The notes beneath the pieces were generated by a model, which saw nothing but the letters and a program-made list of their open reading frames with translations, had not been told where the DNA came from and did not search any database. Positions 26,209 to 34,548 of a DNA stretch of 64,000 bases are shown piece by piece. The DNA comes from JAIBBD01 sp041390685. Lineage in GTDB: Bacteria; Chloroflexota; Dehalococcoidia; UBA2979. Made by a program: the position numbers and the translations under genes. The stretch covers positions 2,232,001 to 2,296,000 of the forward strand of contig JAWKPL010000001.1 in NCBI GenBank assembly GCA_041390685.1, written 5' to 3'. Each line of letters begins with the position of its first letter. Position 1 is the stretch's first letter.

Positions 26209-26539
26209 CGCGCAGCTCGTGTACGAAGAGGATTGTGCGTTCTGTACCTCGGCAGCGCTATGGATCGCTGCACGCGCAGCGGGGTCCGTGGAGACGGTCC
26301 CGTTCGGCGACCCCAGGGTGCCCTCGCCGCTCGATGCCGACCGGAGCCGTGTCCACTGGGTCAGCGAGGAGGGCGTCCTCCATGGCGGGGCCGCGATGAC
26401 GCGCGCCCTGCGTCGAGTCCGTGGGGGGTGCGTGGTCAGGGTGCTCGATCTTCCCGGACTGGCGCGGCTGCGGGACGCAGGCTACACCCTGGTGGCGCGG
26501 GCGCATCGACGACGCGCCGGTCCGTCGCGCATCGGGTGA
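26195..26539 (+). CDS. DCC-type thiol-disulfide oxidoreductase-like protein (DUF393)
   Basis: 114 aa. Opens QLVYEEDCAFCTSAALW, the DxDCxxC-type signature of the DCC/DUF393 family (C14, C17), followed by the characteristic SEEGVLHGGAAMTRALRRV segment. Thioredoxin-like fold; predicted redox role, substrate unknown. Overlaps the M48 gene by 14 bp. A GTG-poor, Arg-rich C-terminus is slightly shorter than usual for the family. Confidence 0.75.
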   Translation: MRPPDAQLVYEEDCAFCTSAALWIAARAAGSVETVPFGDPRVPSPLDADRSRVHWVSEEGVLHGGAAMTRALRRVRGGCVVRVLDLPGLARLRDAGYTLVARAHRRRAGPSRIG

Positions 26540-26654
26540 CTGGGACACCGAGGCGTCGGCGGGCGCCAGCGCGGCTCTTGGCTCCGGGGCGACGAGCGGT
26601 TAGAGTGCCGGGCAAATGGGTGCCTGACGGTGCTTTCGAGACGGGATAAGCGCG

Positions 26655-27095
26655 ATGACTCTTCGATACGCCTGGATGGGAGCAGTGGTCGCTGCGCTGG
26701 CCCTGGTCGCGATGGCGGCTTCGAGCGCCCCGGCGTCGGCGGCCGGAACGACCGGCAGCACGGCGGAAAGCCGCTTCGTAGGCCAGACCGTGGACTACTG
26801 CGGCATCGAAGGGTTCGACGTGCCGGACGTCACGCCGTTCTTCGACTTCACGGACGCCTGCCAGGGGCATGATGAGTGCTACGACCTGAGTGTCAGCTAT
26901 GGAGACCGCGTGCTGTGCGACGAGCAGTTCCTCGTCGACATGCGGGCGTCCTGTGACGAACTGTGGCCGGTCAACGGGCCGTGGGACTTCTTCCAGCAGC
27001 GCAAGCGTCAGACGTGTTACTCGTACGCTCAGCTGTACTACACCGGCGTGCGCCTGGGCGGTCTGCTGTTCCTCCGGTACCCGGCACCGATCTAG
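26655..27095 (+). CDS. Secreted prokaryotic phospholipase A2-like protein
   Basis: 146 aa. A Sec signal peptide (hydrophobic residues about 8-25, cleavage near ASA at 29-30) leads to a small Cys-containing domain. Residues 65-77 read FTDACQGHDECYD, the calcium/active-site signature of phospholipase A2, with catalytic H72-D73 and flanking C69 and C75. A later aspartate in the FLVDMRASC helix matches the second catalytic Asp helix. Would cleave sn-2 acyl chains of phospholipids outside the cell. Close to family PF09056 or the actinobacterial/fungal PLA2 type. Preceded by GGGATAAGCGCG, a weak ribosome site. Confidence 0.8.
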   Translation: MTLRYAWMGAVVAALALVAMAASSAPASAAGTTGSTAESRFVGQTVDYCGIEGFDVPDVTPFFDFTDACQGHDECYDLSVSYGDRVLCDEQFLVDMRASCDELWPVNGPWDFFQQRKRQTCYSYAQLYYTGVRLGGLLFLRYPAPI

Positions 27096-27128
27096 CCCCT
27101 CGATTTGGGGCGTAGCCCCGGGCGGGAC

Positions 27129-28157
27129 TCAGAGGTGGGACGGCCTCGCGAGGAGTTCCCGGAGCGCGGCGTCGACGAAGGCCTCGTCCTCGGGGCTACG
27201 CCCGCTCCGTCCTCCCGCGCCATGGCCAAGGATGGAGACGATCGGGCGTAGCTCGGCGTGCGGCATGCGAGAGACCTCGTAGGCGTTGTCCTCCGGCGGG
27301 AAGTAGAGGTCGGTGCTGCCGGGCATGACGATCGCCTCGGCTTCGATGGCCGAGAGGGCCTGCTCGAAGTCGCCGTTGAAGCGGGGTCCGGCGCTGATGT
27401 CCGCGTGCTGCCACGTCCAGATCATCGAGAGCATGTCGTTGGCATCGCGGTCGAGGCGGGGCTCTTCCCACGCGCGGACCAGGTAGTCCTCGAGATCCGC
27501 GAAGCCAAGCCCGAGGTACCGCTGCTCGCGGTAGAAGGCCTGGCTGAGCGCCCACCCGGCCCACACACGGCCCATCGCACGCAGCCCGCGTTCGGGGCGC
27601 TCCTTGTAGTCGCCGTCCTTGAATGCGGGGTCGCATGTGAGCGCCGCTTTCACGCCTTCGAGGAAGACGTAGTTGTGGACGGAGCAGCGGGCGGCGCCGC
27701 ACGTGGGGAGGATCCGTTCGACGATATCGGGGTGGTGGGCGCCCCAGTGGAAGGTCTGGAGCGCGCCCATCGAGGTGCCGGTCACCAGGGCGAGGCGCTC
27801 GATGCCGAGGTGCTCCGTGAGGAGGCGATGCTGAGCGCGCACCATGTCGTCGATGGTCATGCGCGGGAAGCGGGCGCGGTCGTGGGGTGGAGGCGTGTTG
27901 CTCGGTGACGACGAGAGGCCGTTGCCGAACATGTTCGGGACGACGATGAACCAGCGCTGCGGATCGAGGGCGAGGCCTTCCTGGAAGAATGGTTCGCAGT
28001 CCATGTGGCGCTGGCCGTAGGCCGTCGGGAAGAGGACGACGTTGTCATGGTTGGGCGCGAGGTTGCCGTAGGTCTTGTACGCCAGCCGGGCGTTCGGGAG
28101 TGTCTCGCCAGACTCGAGGGGCCAGTCACCGAGTTCGTACACGTCGTAGTCGGTCAT
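27129..28157 (-). CDS. Alpha/beta hydrolase of the homoserine O-acetyltransferase (MetX) family
   Basis: 342 aa alpha/beta-hydrolase. The nucleophile elbow GTSMGAL places Ser at residue 129. The acid GSTDLYFPPEDN and the histidine in SILGHGAGG complete the triad. NARLAYKTYGNL and the overall length match MetX-like acyltransferases. MetX proper usually has GGSMGG and a longer N-terminus, so this may be an esterase or a non-methionine acyltransferase. No methionine genes are adjacent. A ribosome site AGGAGGGCGACG precedes the ATG. Confidence 0.8.
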   Translation of the reverse strand: MTDYDVYELGDWPLESGETLPNARLAYKTYGNLAPNHDNVVLFPTAYGQRHMDCEPFFQEGLALDPQRWFIVVPNMFGNGLSSSPSNTPPPHDRARFPRMTIDDMVRAQHRLLTEHLGIERLALVTGTSMGALQTFHWGAHHPDIVERILPTCGAARCSVHNYVFLEGVKAALTCDPAFKDGDYKERPERGLRAMGRVWAGWALSQAFYREQRYLGLGFADLEDYLVRAWEEPRLDRDANDMLSMIWTWQHADISAGPRFNGDFEQALSAIEAEAIVMPGSTDLYFPPEDNAYEVSRMPHAELRPIVSILGHGAGGRSGRSPEDEAFVDAALRELLARPSHL

Positions 28158-28251
28158 CGTCGCCCTCCTCGTGACACACCGGCAGAACGCACCCGCAGCG
28201 GGGGCAATCTAGCACAGACGTGGTGAGAGGAGGCAGGGCGGGCGGTGGGCC

Positions 28252-28866
28252 TCAAATGTGCTTCGGGCGCGGGCCCTTCTGCAGCGGAGCAGGGCCGGGC
28301 CCGGCGAGGTCGACGTGCAGGTCACCCGTGAAGAGATCGAGCGCCTGGAACTCGAAGCGGCCGGGCTGCAGCGTCAGCAGACCGACGGTGCCGAGGGTGC
28401 GTGGGTACCCGTAGGGCATCGTGGGGCTGCCGGGATTCAGGATTGTGGTACCAGAGGTCAGGCCCCAGCCCAGCGGGATATGGGTGTGCCCGCAGAGGGC
28501 GATATCGACGCGCTGCCCGAAGACGCGACGGATGAGGTCTTCAGCGTACTCTTCGGGGCGCCCCTCGACGGTCTCGAGGTCGTGGGTGATCCCGATCTGG
28601 AAGCCCTCGAACTCGAAGAGGTGGACTTCCGAGACGCGCGGATCCTCGGGGACGCCCGGACGGCGGTGCCATGGGTGGAGGGTGTCGCCGTTGCCGCGGG
28701 CAGAGAAGACCGGGGCGATGCGCTCGAGGCGGTCGAGGACCTCGATGCTGTGGAGGTCGCCGCAATGGAGGATGAGGTCGCTGTCCGCGAGCGCCTCGTA
28801 GGCCTCGGACGGGAGGTCCGGGCCCGCCTCGGGGACGTGGGTGTCTGAGACGACGCCAATGCGCAT
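28252..28866 (-). CDS. Metallophosphoesterase/phosphodiesterase (YfcE/MJ0936 type)
   Basis: 204 aa calcineurin-like phosphodiesterase. The five metal-binding motifs are in order: MRIGVVSDTHV (D8, H10), ILHCGDLHS, SARGNGD, ITHDLE, CGHTHIPLG. Likely hydrolyses a phosphodiester or phosphomonoester in the cytoplasm. YfcE-like enzymes act on artificial substrates and no physiological substrate is assigned. The ATG at 28866 is preceded by GAGGAGGGCTGC. The open frame extends further upstream but has no ribosome site and no similarity. Confidence 0.88.
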   Translation of the reverse strand: MRIGVVSDTHVPEAGPDLPSEAYEALADSDLILHCGDLHSIEVLDRLERIAPVFSARGNGDTLHPWHRRPGVPEDPRVSEVHLFEFEGFQIGITHDLETVEGRPEEYAEDLIRRVFGQRVDIALCGHTHIPLGWGLTSGTTILNPGSPTMPYGYPRTLGTVGLLTLQPGRFEFQALDLFTGDLHVDLAGPGPAPLQKGPRPKHI

Positions 28867-29063
28867 TGCAGCCCTCCTCGAGACCTGTGGTGGGGCCATC
28901 GTAACGGGGCTGAGATCGGCGCGCACTCGCGGGAGGCCGGCGGTTTTCACACAAGGTCGTTGGCAATCGATAGAATCGCGCAATCCCACAGCGGCATCGG
29001 CGCCTCGACCTCCCGGTCGACCGCGGGGGACGTCGCGACGACGGTTCGCAGGAGGTGATTCAC

Positions 29064-29702
29064 GTGGTGGAACAAGCGGCAACGGCAGGCCGTCCGGGCC
29101 CGATGGCGATCAACGTGAGGAAGGCGACGCAGGCCGAGCTTCCACGGCTCACCGATGCGATGGCGCGAGCGTTCGATGACGACCCGATCGCCAACTGGTT
29201 CGCTGCCCAGGACGCTCGACGGTCACAGCGGATCCACGAGTTCATGCGGGTCGCGGTCGAGAAGCTCACGTTTCCGCACGGGGAGGTGTACACCTCGGAC
29301 GGGATCGAGGGCGGGGCGCTGTGGAACCCGCCGGAGACGTGGAAGATGGGGTTCCTGCAGCAGCTGGCGATGCTGCCAGCGTTCGCGCGGGTCGCGTCGT
29401 TCAAGCGCCTTCCGACGATCATGAAGGGCCTCGGCGCTGTCGAAAGGGAGCATCCTCACGCGCCGCACTTCTACCTGCTGGCGCTGGGGGTGGAACCGGA
29501 CCTGCAGGGGCGAAGCATCGGCACGCAGCTGATGGCGCCGATCCTTGCGAAGTGCGACCGCGAGGGGATCCCCGCGTACCTCGAGAGCTCGAAGGAGCGG
29601 AACGTGCCGCTCTATGAGCGCAACGGCTTCAAGGTCACGAAGGAGATGGTTGTCCCGGGCGGAGGGCCGAAGATCTGGCTGATGTGGCGCGACCCCCAGT
29701 AG
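29064..29702 (+). CDS. GNAT-family N-acetyltransferase
   Basis: About 212 aa. GNAT fold with the acetyl-CoA pyrophosphate loop in LALGVEPDLQGRSIGTQLM (Q/RxxG/A motif), followed by YLESSKERNVPLYERNGFK, the usual motif B. Substrate unknown. GTG 29064 is chosen because GGAGG sits 8 nt upstream. The GTG at 29055 overlaps that ribosome site, and an internal ATG (MAINVRKAT) is possible. Confidence 0.85.
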   Translation: MVEQAATAGRPGPMAINVRKATQAELPRLTDAMARAFDDDPIANWFAAQDARRSQRIHEFMRVAVEKLTFPHGEVYTSDGIEGGALWNPPETWKMGFLQQLAMLPAFARVASFKRLPTIMKGLGAVEREHPHAPHFYLLALGVEPDLQGRSIGTQLMAPILAKCDREGIPAYLESSKERNVPLYERNGFKVTKEMVVPGGGPKIWLMWRDPQ

Positions 29703-29801
29703 GGCCAGCGCGACGTGCCTCGTTGACACGGCCCGGGGGCGGCGGTACAACGCGGCGCAAACGAGGCCGTCGGCCGCAGGTGTCCGAAGGGGGACGCACC
29801 C

Positions 29802-30734
29802 ATGCCCGAGTACGAGAACGTCATTTACGAGACGCTGGATGACGGCGCCATCGCGCGGATCTGGCTGAATCGGCCCGAGTTCCGCAACGCGCAGAGCTTT
29901 CCGCTGCTCGACGATCTGAACGATGCGTTCCTGGCGGCTGAGATGGACGACAAAGTCAAGGTCGTGATCCTCGCGGGGAAGGGGACATCGTTCTCCTCGG
30001 GGCACGACATGGGGACGCCGGGGCAGCGCTTCGAGGAATCGCGCTTCGGGGCGACCGAGGGGACGCACCTGCGGTGGAACCGGGAGTGGGAACGCTTCTT
30101 CTTCTACCAGCAGCGATGGCGGGACCTGCGCAAGACCACGGTGGCGCAGGTGCACGGGCCGTGCATCGCGGCGGGGATGATGCTGGCGTGGGTCTGTGAC
30201 CTCATCGTGTGCGCGGACGACACGATCTTCGCGGAGGTCGTTGGGCCTCGGCTGAACATGTGCGGCGTCGAATGGGTGTCGCATCCGTGGGAGTTCGGGA
30301 CGCGTCGGGCGAAGGAGATGATGCTCCTGGGCGACTTCATCGACGCGCAAGAGGCGCACCGCCTCGGGATGGTGAATCGCGTTTTTGCGGCGGACCGGCT
30401 GGAGGAGGAGACGCTGCACTACGCGCGGCGCATCGCGCGGCTGCCGATGGCGACGGCGCTGATGATCAAAGAGACGATCAACCAGACGCAAGACATCCAG
30501 GGGTACACGAACGCCCTCAAGGCTTCGTTCTCGATCCACCAGATGAACCACGCGCACTGGGCCGAGGCGGGTCCGATGCGGCCGGCGGCGCTGCCCTCGG
30601 CGGCGGGCCAGATCCGGCCGGGCGTCCAGGGGCTCGGATTCGAGCCGCTGCGGCCGTTCGATGTCACCTCGCCGGGGTACAACGACGACCTCGACCGTAT
30701 TCCGGCGGCACGGGAGACGCCCGCTAGCACGTAG
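29802..30734 (+). CDS. Enoyl-CoA hydratase/isomerase family protein
   Basis: 310 aa crotonase-fold enzyme. Shows IARIWLNRPEFRNAQ, the oxyanion-hole segments GKGTSFSSGHDM and VHGPCIAAGMMLAWVCDLIV, and ALPMAT-like helix. At the two usual acidic positions of hydratases the sequence differs (GPRLNMCGVEW), so it may be a hydratase variant, isomerase or hydrolase. The C-terminal tail from about 250 is extended. The ATG follows GGGGACGCACCC. Ends just before a bidirectional hairpin. Confidence 0.85.
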   Translation: MPEYENVIYETLDDGAIARIWLNRPEFRNAQSFPLLDDLNDAFLAAEMDDKVKVVILAGKGTSFSSGHDMGTPGQRFEESRFGATEGTHLRWNREWERFFFYQQRWRDLRKTTVAQVHGPCIAAGMMLAWVCDLIVCADDTIFAEVVGPRLNMCGVEWVSHPWEFGTRRAKEMMLLGDFIDAQEAHRLGMVNRVFAADRLEEETLHYARRIARLPMATALMIKETINQTQDIQGYTNALKASFSIHQMNHAHWAEAGPMRPAALPSAAGQIRPGVQGLGFEPLRPFDVTSPGYNDDLDRIPAARETPAST

Positions 30735-30760
30735 CTCAACCCCGAGCTGTTCGGCACGAC

Positions 30761-30786
30761 AAGGGTGGGCGTCTCCGCCCACCCTT
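30761..30786. terminator. Bidirectional hairpin between convergent genes
   Basis: Perfect 11 bp inverted repeat AAGGGTGGGCG with a TCTC loop, placed between the stop of the enoyl-CoA hydratase gene and the stop of the amidase gene. Serves both strands. Confidence 0.8.
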
Positions 30787-30792
30787 GTTCGA

Positions 30793-32088
30793 TCAGACGA
30801 GGGCATCTTCGAGCGCGATCGCGGCGGCGAGCGCCACGTGGTCTTCCCACGGGCGGGCGGCGAGCTGCACGCCGATGGGGAGGCCCTCGGCTGAGCGGCC
30901 AACGGGGACGACGGCGACGGGCTGCCTCGTCAGGCTGTAAGGGAGTGTATAGATGTACTGCTCGCGGCCCCAGCCGTCGAGGAGCGGAGCGGGTGTGGCG
31001 GCCACGGGCGACAGCAGGACGTCGATGTCCCGCATGAACGCGAGCAGCGTGCGTGAAAACCGCTCCCACTCGAAAAGCAGGCGGTCGACTGCCTCGGCGT
31101 CACGGGTGGGCGGGAATGCGGGCCGCCATTCGCCAAACGACGTCGACTGCAGTCGCGCCCAATAGCCCTCGGTGATGGCCAAGGACTCCTCGAGACGGGG
31201 CGGGGCGACCTCGCGCACCTGCGCTCCCGCGGCAGCGAGGGCGCGCGCCGCCGCCTCGACGGTCGCCACCGTGGGGGCATCGGGCGTGGCACCGGGGAAA
31301 TCGACGTACCAGCCGACGCGGAGAGTGCGGAGGTCGATGGCCTCGGTGCGGCCGAGCGGCACGGGGACGACGCCGGGGTCGATGCCGTCGGGGCCGGCGA
31401 TCACCTCGAGGGCAAGCGCGAGGTCGCGGGCGGAGCGGGCGATGGGCCCGATGGTCGTGCGCGGGTCGCTCAGGTGGCCGATGCGGGGGAAGTGCCCGGT
31501 GTTCGGGACCAGGCCCGTGGTGGGCTTGAGGGCGGACACGCCACAGCAGTGCGCCGGCCAGCGGATGCTGCCGCCGGAGTCGCTCCCGAGGCCGAGCGGC
31601 GTCAGACCGGCGGCGACGGCGACCGCGTCGCCGCTGCTGCTCGCGCCCGGTGTGTGGTCGGGGTGGGTCGGGTGCCTCGGGGGCGGGTGAACCGGGGCGC
31701 CGTCGCCGACGTTCGACTTACCGAGGAGGATCGCGCCGGCCTCGCGGAGTCGGGCGACGACGGTGGCGTCGCGTTTCGGGACGTAGGTGGCGCGCTCGGG
31801 GCGACCGGCGGCGCAGATGAGGTCGCTCGTCTCGATCCAGTCTTTCGCCGTGAAGGGGATGCCGTAGAGGGGCATCGCCTCGCGCTCCTCGACGCTGAGC
31901 TGTTCGAGGCGGTAGGCGTCCTCGCGGGCGTGTCCGGAGCGCTGGACGAGGGCGTTGAGGTCCGGGTTGCGGGCATCGATTCGCGCGAGATAGGCGGCGA
32001 CGACCTCGGAGGGCGAGACCTCGGAGGCACGGAGCAGCGCGGCGAGGTGGTGCAGGGGCAGCGCGCAAAGATCGTCGTCTCTCAGCAC
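30793..32088 (-). CDS. Amidase signature family enzyme
   Basis: About 431 aa. Amidase signature enzymes use Ser-cisSer-Lys. Lys is K82 in PFTAKDWIE; the Gly/Ser-rich signature is GASSSGDAVAVAAG with GLGSDSGGSIRWPA, nucleophile S174. Hydrolyses a C-N amide bond; substrate unknown. GTG 32088 is chosen because the family homology starts there and the divergent epimerase lies just beyond. On the minus strand CATACT sits 6 nt before this GTG, so the transcript could be leaderless. A longer frame to 32334 is antisense to the epimerase. Confidence 0.85.
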   Translation of the reverse strand: MLRDDDLCALPLHHLAALLRASEVSPSEVVAAYLARIDARNPDLNALVQRSGHAREDAYRLEQLSVEEREAMPLYGIPFTAKDWIETSDLICAAGRPERATYVPKRDATVVARLREAGAILLGKSNVGDGAPVHPPPRHPTHPDHTPGASSSGDAVAVAAGLTPLGLGSDSGGSIRWPAHCCGVSALKPTTGLVPNTGHFPRIGHLSDPRTTIGPIARSARDLALALEVIAGPDGIDPGVVPVPLGRTEAIDLRTLRVGWYVDFPGATPDAPTVATVEAAARALAAAGAQVREVAPPRLEESLAITEGYWARLQSTSFGEWRPAFPPTRDAEAVDRLLFEWERFSRTLLAFMRDIDVLLSPVAATPAPLLDGWGREQYIYTLPYSLTRQPVAVVPVGRSAEGLPIGVQLAARPWEDHVALAAAIALEDALV

Positions 32089-32175
32089 GAGGGCAGTATG
32101 CGCTTGGGAGGTCGGCGTCTGGTATCGACGAGGAACGGCTGTGTTAGAGTCGCGGCGCGATCGAGGAGGCCGACG

Positions 32176-33252
32176 ATGCGTGTACTCGTGATGGGCGGGA
32201 CGCGGTTCAACGGGCTCGCGCTTGTGCGGGAGCTGGCGAAGCACGGTCACGAGGTGACCGTGCTGAATCGGGGACAGACGCCTGTCGAGCTGCCCCGAGG
32301 GGTGCGACGGCTCCTCGGCGACCGGACGGACCACGAGGCCCTAAAGGAGACACTGCGCCACGAGGAGTTCGACGTGGTGCAGGACATCAACGGGTACTCG
32401 GTGGCCGACGTGCAGCCGATGATCGAGCTGTTCCGGGGGCGGGTGGCGCACTACATCTTCGCGAGCTCGACTGTGATCTATGCACCGTCGCAGGTACTGC
32501 CGATGCATGAGTGGGCGCCGGTCGACCGCGGACCTCGACAGTCCGAGTACGGGATGAACAAGCTGCTGGTCGAGGACCTGCTGTTCGCGGAGCATCGGGC
32601 GAACGGGTTTCCAGCGACGACGGTGGCGTTTTCGATGGTGTTCGGGCCAAACAACATCATCCCCGAGCGGGAGCAGCGGATGTTCAGCCGCCTGCTCTCG
32701 GGGCGGCCGGTGTTGATCCCCGGCGACGGCACGACGCTCGGGCAGGTGGGGCATGTGGACGACGAGGCGCGTGCGTTGCGAATGGTGATGTGCCAGCCGC
32801 AGACGTTCGGGAAGCGCTACAACCTCACCGGCAAGGAGTACTACAGCGACGAAGGGTATGTGGATACGTTCGCGGAGGTGTTGGGGGTCACGCCCCGAAA
32901 GGTGCACATCCCGGCGGCGGTGATGGACGACATCTATGGCGACCGCATCTCGCTGGAAGGGCGCACGATCGCGTCGAACATCGAGACGCGGACGGCGCCG
33001 CCGCGGCCGGGGTCGAACCTCGGGATGGTGCAGAGCCTGATCCAGCGGCTGGCACCGAACCTGCACCACTGGAACCGCAGCGTGCTGTTCGGGATCGACC
33101 GGCTGCGGCAGGACGTCGGCTGGGAGCCGGAGTACACGTTCCCCGCGATGGTCGAGCAGACGTACGAGTGGTACCGGCGCGCGGGACTGTACGAGTCGCG
33201 GCACTTCGACTTCAGCTGGGAGGACCGGCTGATCGAACGCCTCGGCAGGTGA
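32176..33252 (+). CDS. NAD-dependent epimerase/dehydratase (extended SDR)
   Basis: 358 aa. Opens MRVLVMGGTRFNGLALVREL, the GxxxxxG-type NAD-binding motif of sugar-nucleotide/RNA-binding-protein-like SDRs (csp41-related), then FASSTVIYA and a YGMNKLLVE Tyr-Lys active site. Probably an NDP-sugar epimerase or reductase. ATG 32176 has GAGGAGG 6 nt upstream. Divergent from the amidase. Confidence 0.85.
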   Translation: MRVLVMGGTRFNGLALVRELAKHGHEVTVLNRGQTPVELPRGVRRLLGDRTDHEALKETLRHEEFDVVQDINGYSVADVQPMIELFRGRVAHYIFASSTVIYAPSQVLPMHEWAPVDRGPRQSEYGMNKLLVEDLLFAEHRANGFPATTVAFSMVFGPNNIIPEREQRMFSRLLSGRPVLIPGDGTTLGQVGHVDDEARALRMVMCQPQTFGKRYNLTGKEYYSDEGYVDTFAEVLGVTPRKVHIPAAVMDDIYGDRISLEGRTIASNIETRTAPPRPGSNLGMVQSLIQRLAPNLHHWNRSVLFGIDRLRQDVGWEPEYTFPAMVEQTYEWYRRAGLYESRHFDFSWEDRLIERLGR

Positions 33253-33276
33253 GTCTGAGGCGTTCGATCGCGCGAT

Positions 33277-34548
33277 TCAGACGACGCCGTCCGTGCGGAG
33301 GCGTTCGAGTTCGCCGGGGGTGAGGCCGGCCTCGAGAAGCACTTCGGCGGTGTGCTCGCCGATGAGCGGCGGGCGCCGAGAGATGGCCCACGGCGAGGCG
33401 GCGAACCCGTACGGCGCGCCGGGGTAGCGGAACGTCTGACCCAGCTCAGGGTGGTGGACGGGAACCTGGAATCCACGCGCGACGAAGTGCGGATCCTCGA
33501 ACACCTCGTCGGGGGAGTAGATGATGCCGCACTGGAAGCCGCGGGACTGCGTGCCGACGAAGAAATCATACGAGTCGATGCGTTCCGCGATGAAGTTCAG
33601 GGCGTCACGGACCGCGCCGTAGATGGCGGCCTCCTCGCCGCCCTCGGCGACGGCGGCGATCGTGATGTTGTGGTCGAGGTTCGCGCCAGCCTCGAGGAGC
33701 GGCCAGTCGGTGAAGGCCTCGCGAAGGGCCAGCTCATCGAGCCAGGCGAGGATAGAGGCGATCTCGCGGGGGCGTCTCGGGGCGACGCCGGTGGTCACGT
33801 ACCGGCCATCCTTCGCCAGGATCTGCAGCGGCGATGATGGGACGACGGTGGCGTGGCGGCCGGTCTGGCGCTGGACTGTCTGGCGCGCGACGAGCCAGGT
33901 GTACGAGGACGCCTCGGTGGTGACGTTGGCGCCCGCGTGCATGTTCACGTCGACATGCTGGCCCTCGCCGGTCCAGTCGCGGTGCAGGACCGCGACGAGG
34001 GTAGCGGCAACAGCCCAGTGGCAGGCGGTCTGATATCCCTGGTTGCCGAGCCCTCGGACGGGGGGCAGCGAATGGTCGTCGTAGCCGTTCGACCATTCAG
34101 GACCGCCGGCGAGGACGGTGAGGTCGGTGGCGACCCAGTCGGACTTCGGCCCACTGCGGCCGTACGGCGTGATCGACACCATGATCAAGCCCGGGTTCGA
34201 CTTCGATAGGTCAGGGTAGTCAAGGCCGAGCTCGGCCATGCGGCCGGGTGGCTGATCCTCGAGGACGATGGCCGCGTCCGCCGCGAGGCGACGGAACAGC
34301 GCGCGGCCGGCTTCCTGCTCGAAGTCGAGGGTGATGGCGCGCTTGCTCGTGTTGTTGTGCCAGAAGGCGAGGCTGCGGTCGGGATGCGGCTCGTCACTGA
34401 GGAACGGCGGGTAGCCGCGCACGCGACTGCCGCCGGGCGGCTCAACCTTCACGACATCGGCACCCATGTCGGCGAAGAGCTTGCCAGCCCACGCGCCAGC
34501 CTCGTCGCAATACTCGATCACGCGCAGGTCGGTCAGCGGCCCGGTCAT
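33277..34548 (-). CDS. Class III CoA transferase (CaiB/BaiF), catalytic-Asp subunit
   Basis: 423 aa. Type III acyl-CoA transferase, which moves CoA between carboxylic acids through an aspartyl-CoA intermediate. N-terminal VIEYCDEAGAWAGKLFADMGADVVKVEPP and YGRSGPKSDWVATDLTVLAGG are diagnostic; the Asp in ATDLT aligns with the catalytic Asp of formyl-CoA transferase. Its ATG overlaps the stop of the upstream CoA transferase gene (ATGA), so the two are translationally coupled. The partner lacks the Asp. The pair may work as a heteromer like BbsEF. Substrate unknown. Confidence 0.88.
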   Translation of the reverse strand: MTGPLTDLRVIEYCDEAGAWAGKLFADMGADVVKVEPPGGSRVRGYPPFLSDEPHPDRSLAFWHNNTSKRAITLDFEQEAGRALFRRLAADAAIVLEDQPPGRMAELGLDYPDLSKSNPGLIMVSITPYGRSGPKSDWVATDLTVLAGGPEWSNGYDDHSLPPVRGLGNQGYQTACHWAVAATLVAVLHRDWTGEGQHVDVNMHAGANVTTEASSYTWLVARQTVQRQTGRHATVVPSSPLQILAKDGRYVTTGVAPRRPREIASILAWLDELALREAFTDWPLLEAGANLDHNITIAAVAEGGEEAAIYGAVRDALNFIAERIDSYDFFVGTQSRGFQCGIIYSPDEVFEDPHFVARGFQVPVHHPELGQTFRYPGAPYGFAASPWAISRRPPLIGEHTAEVLLEAGLTPGELERLRTDGVV

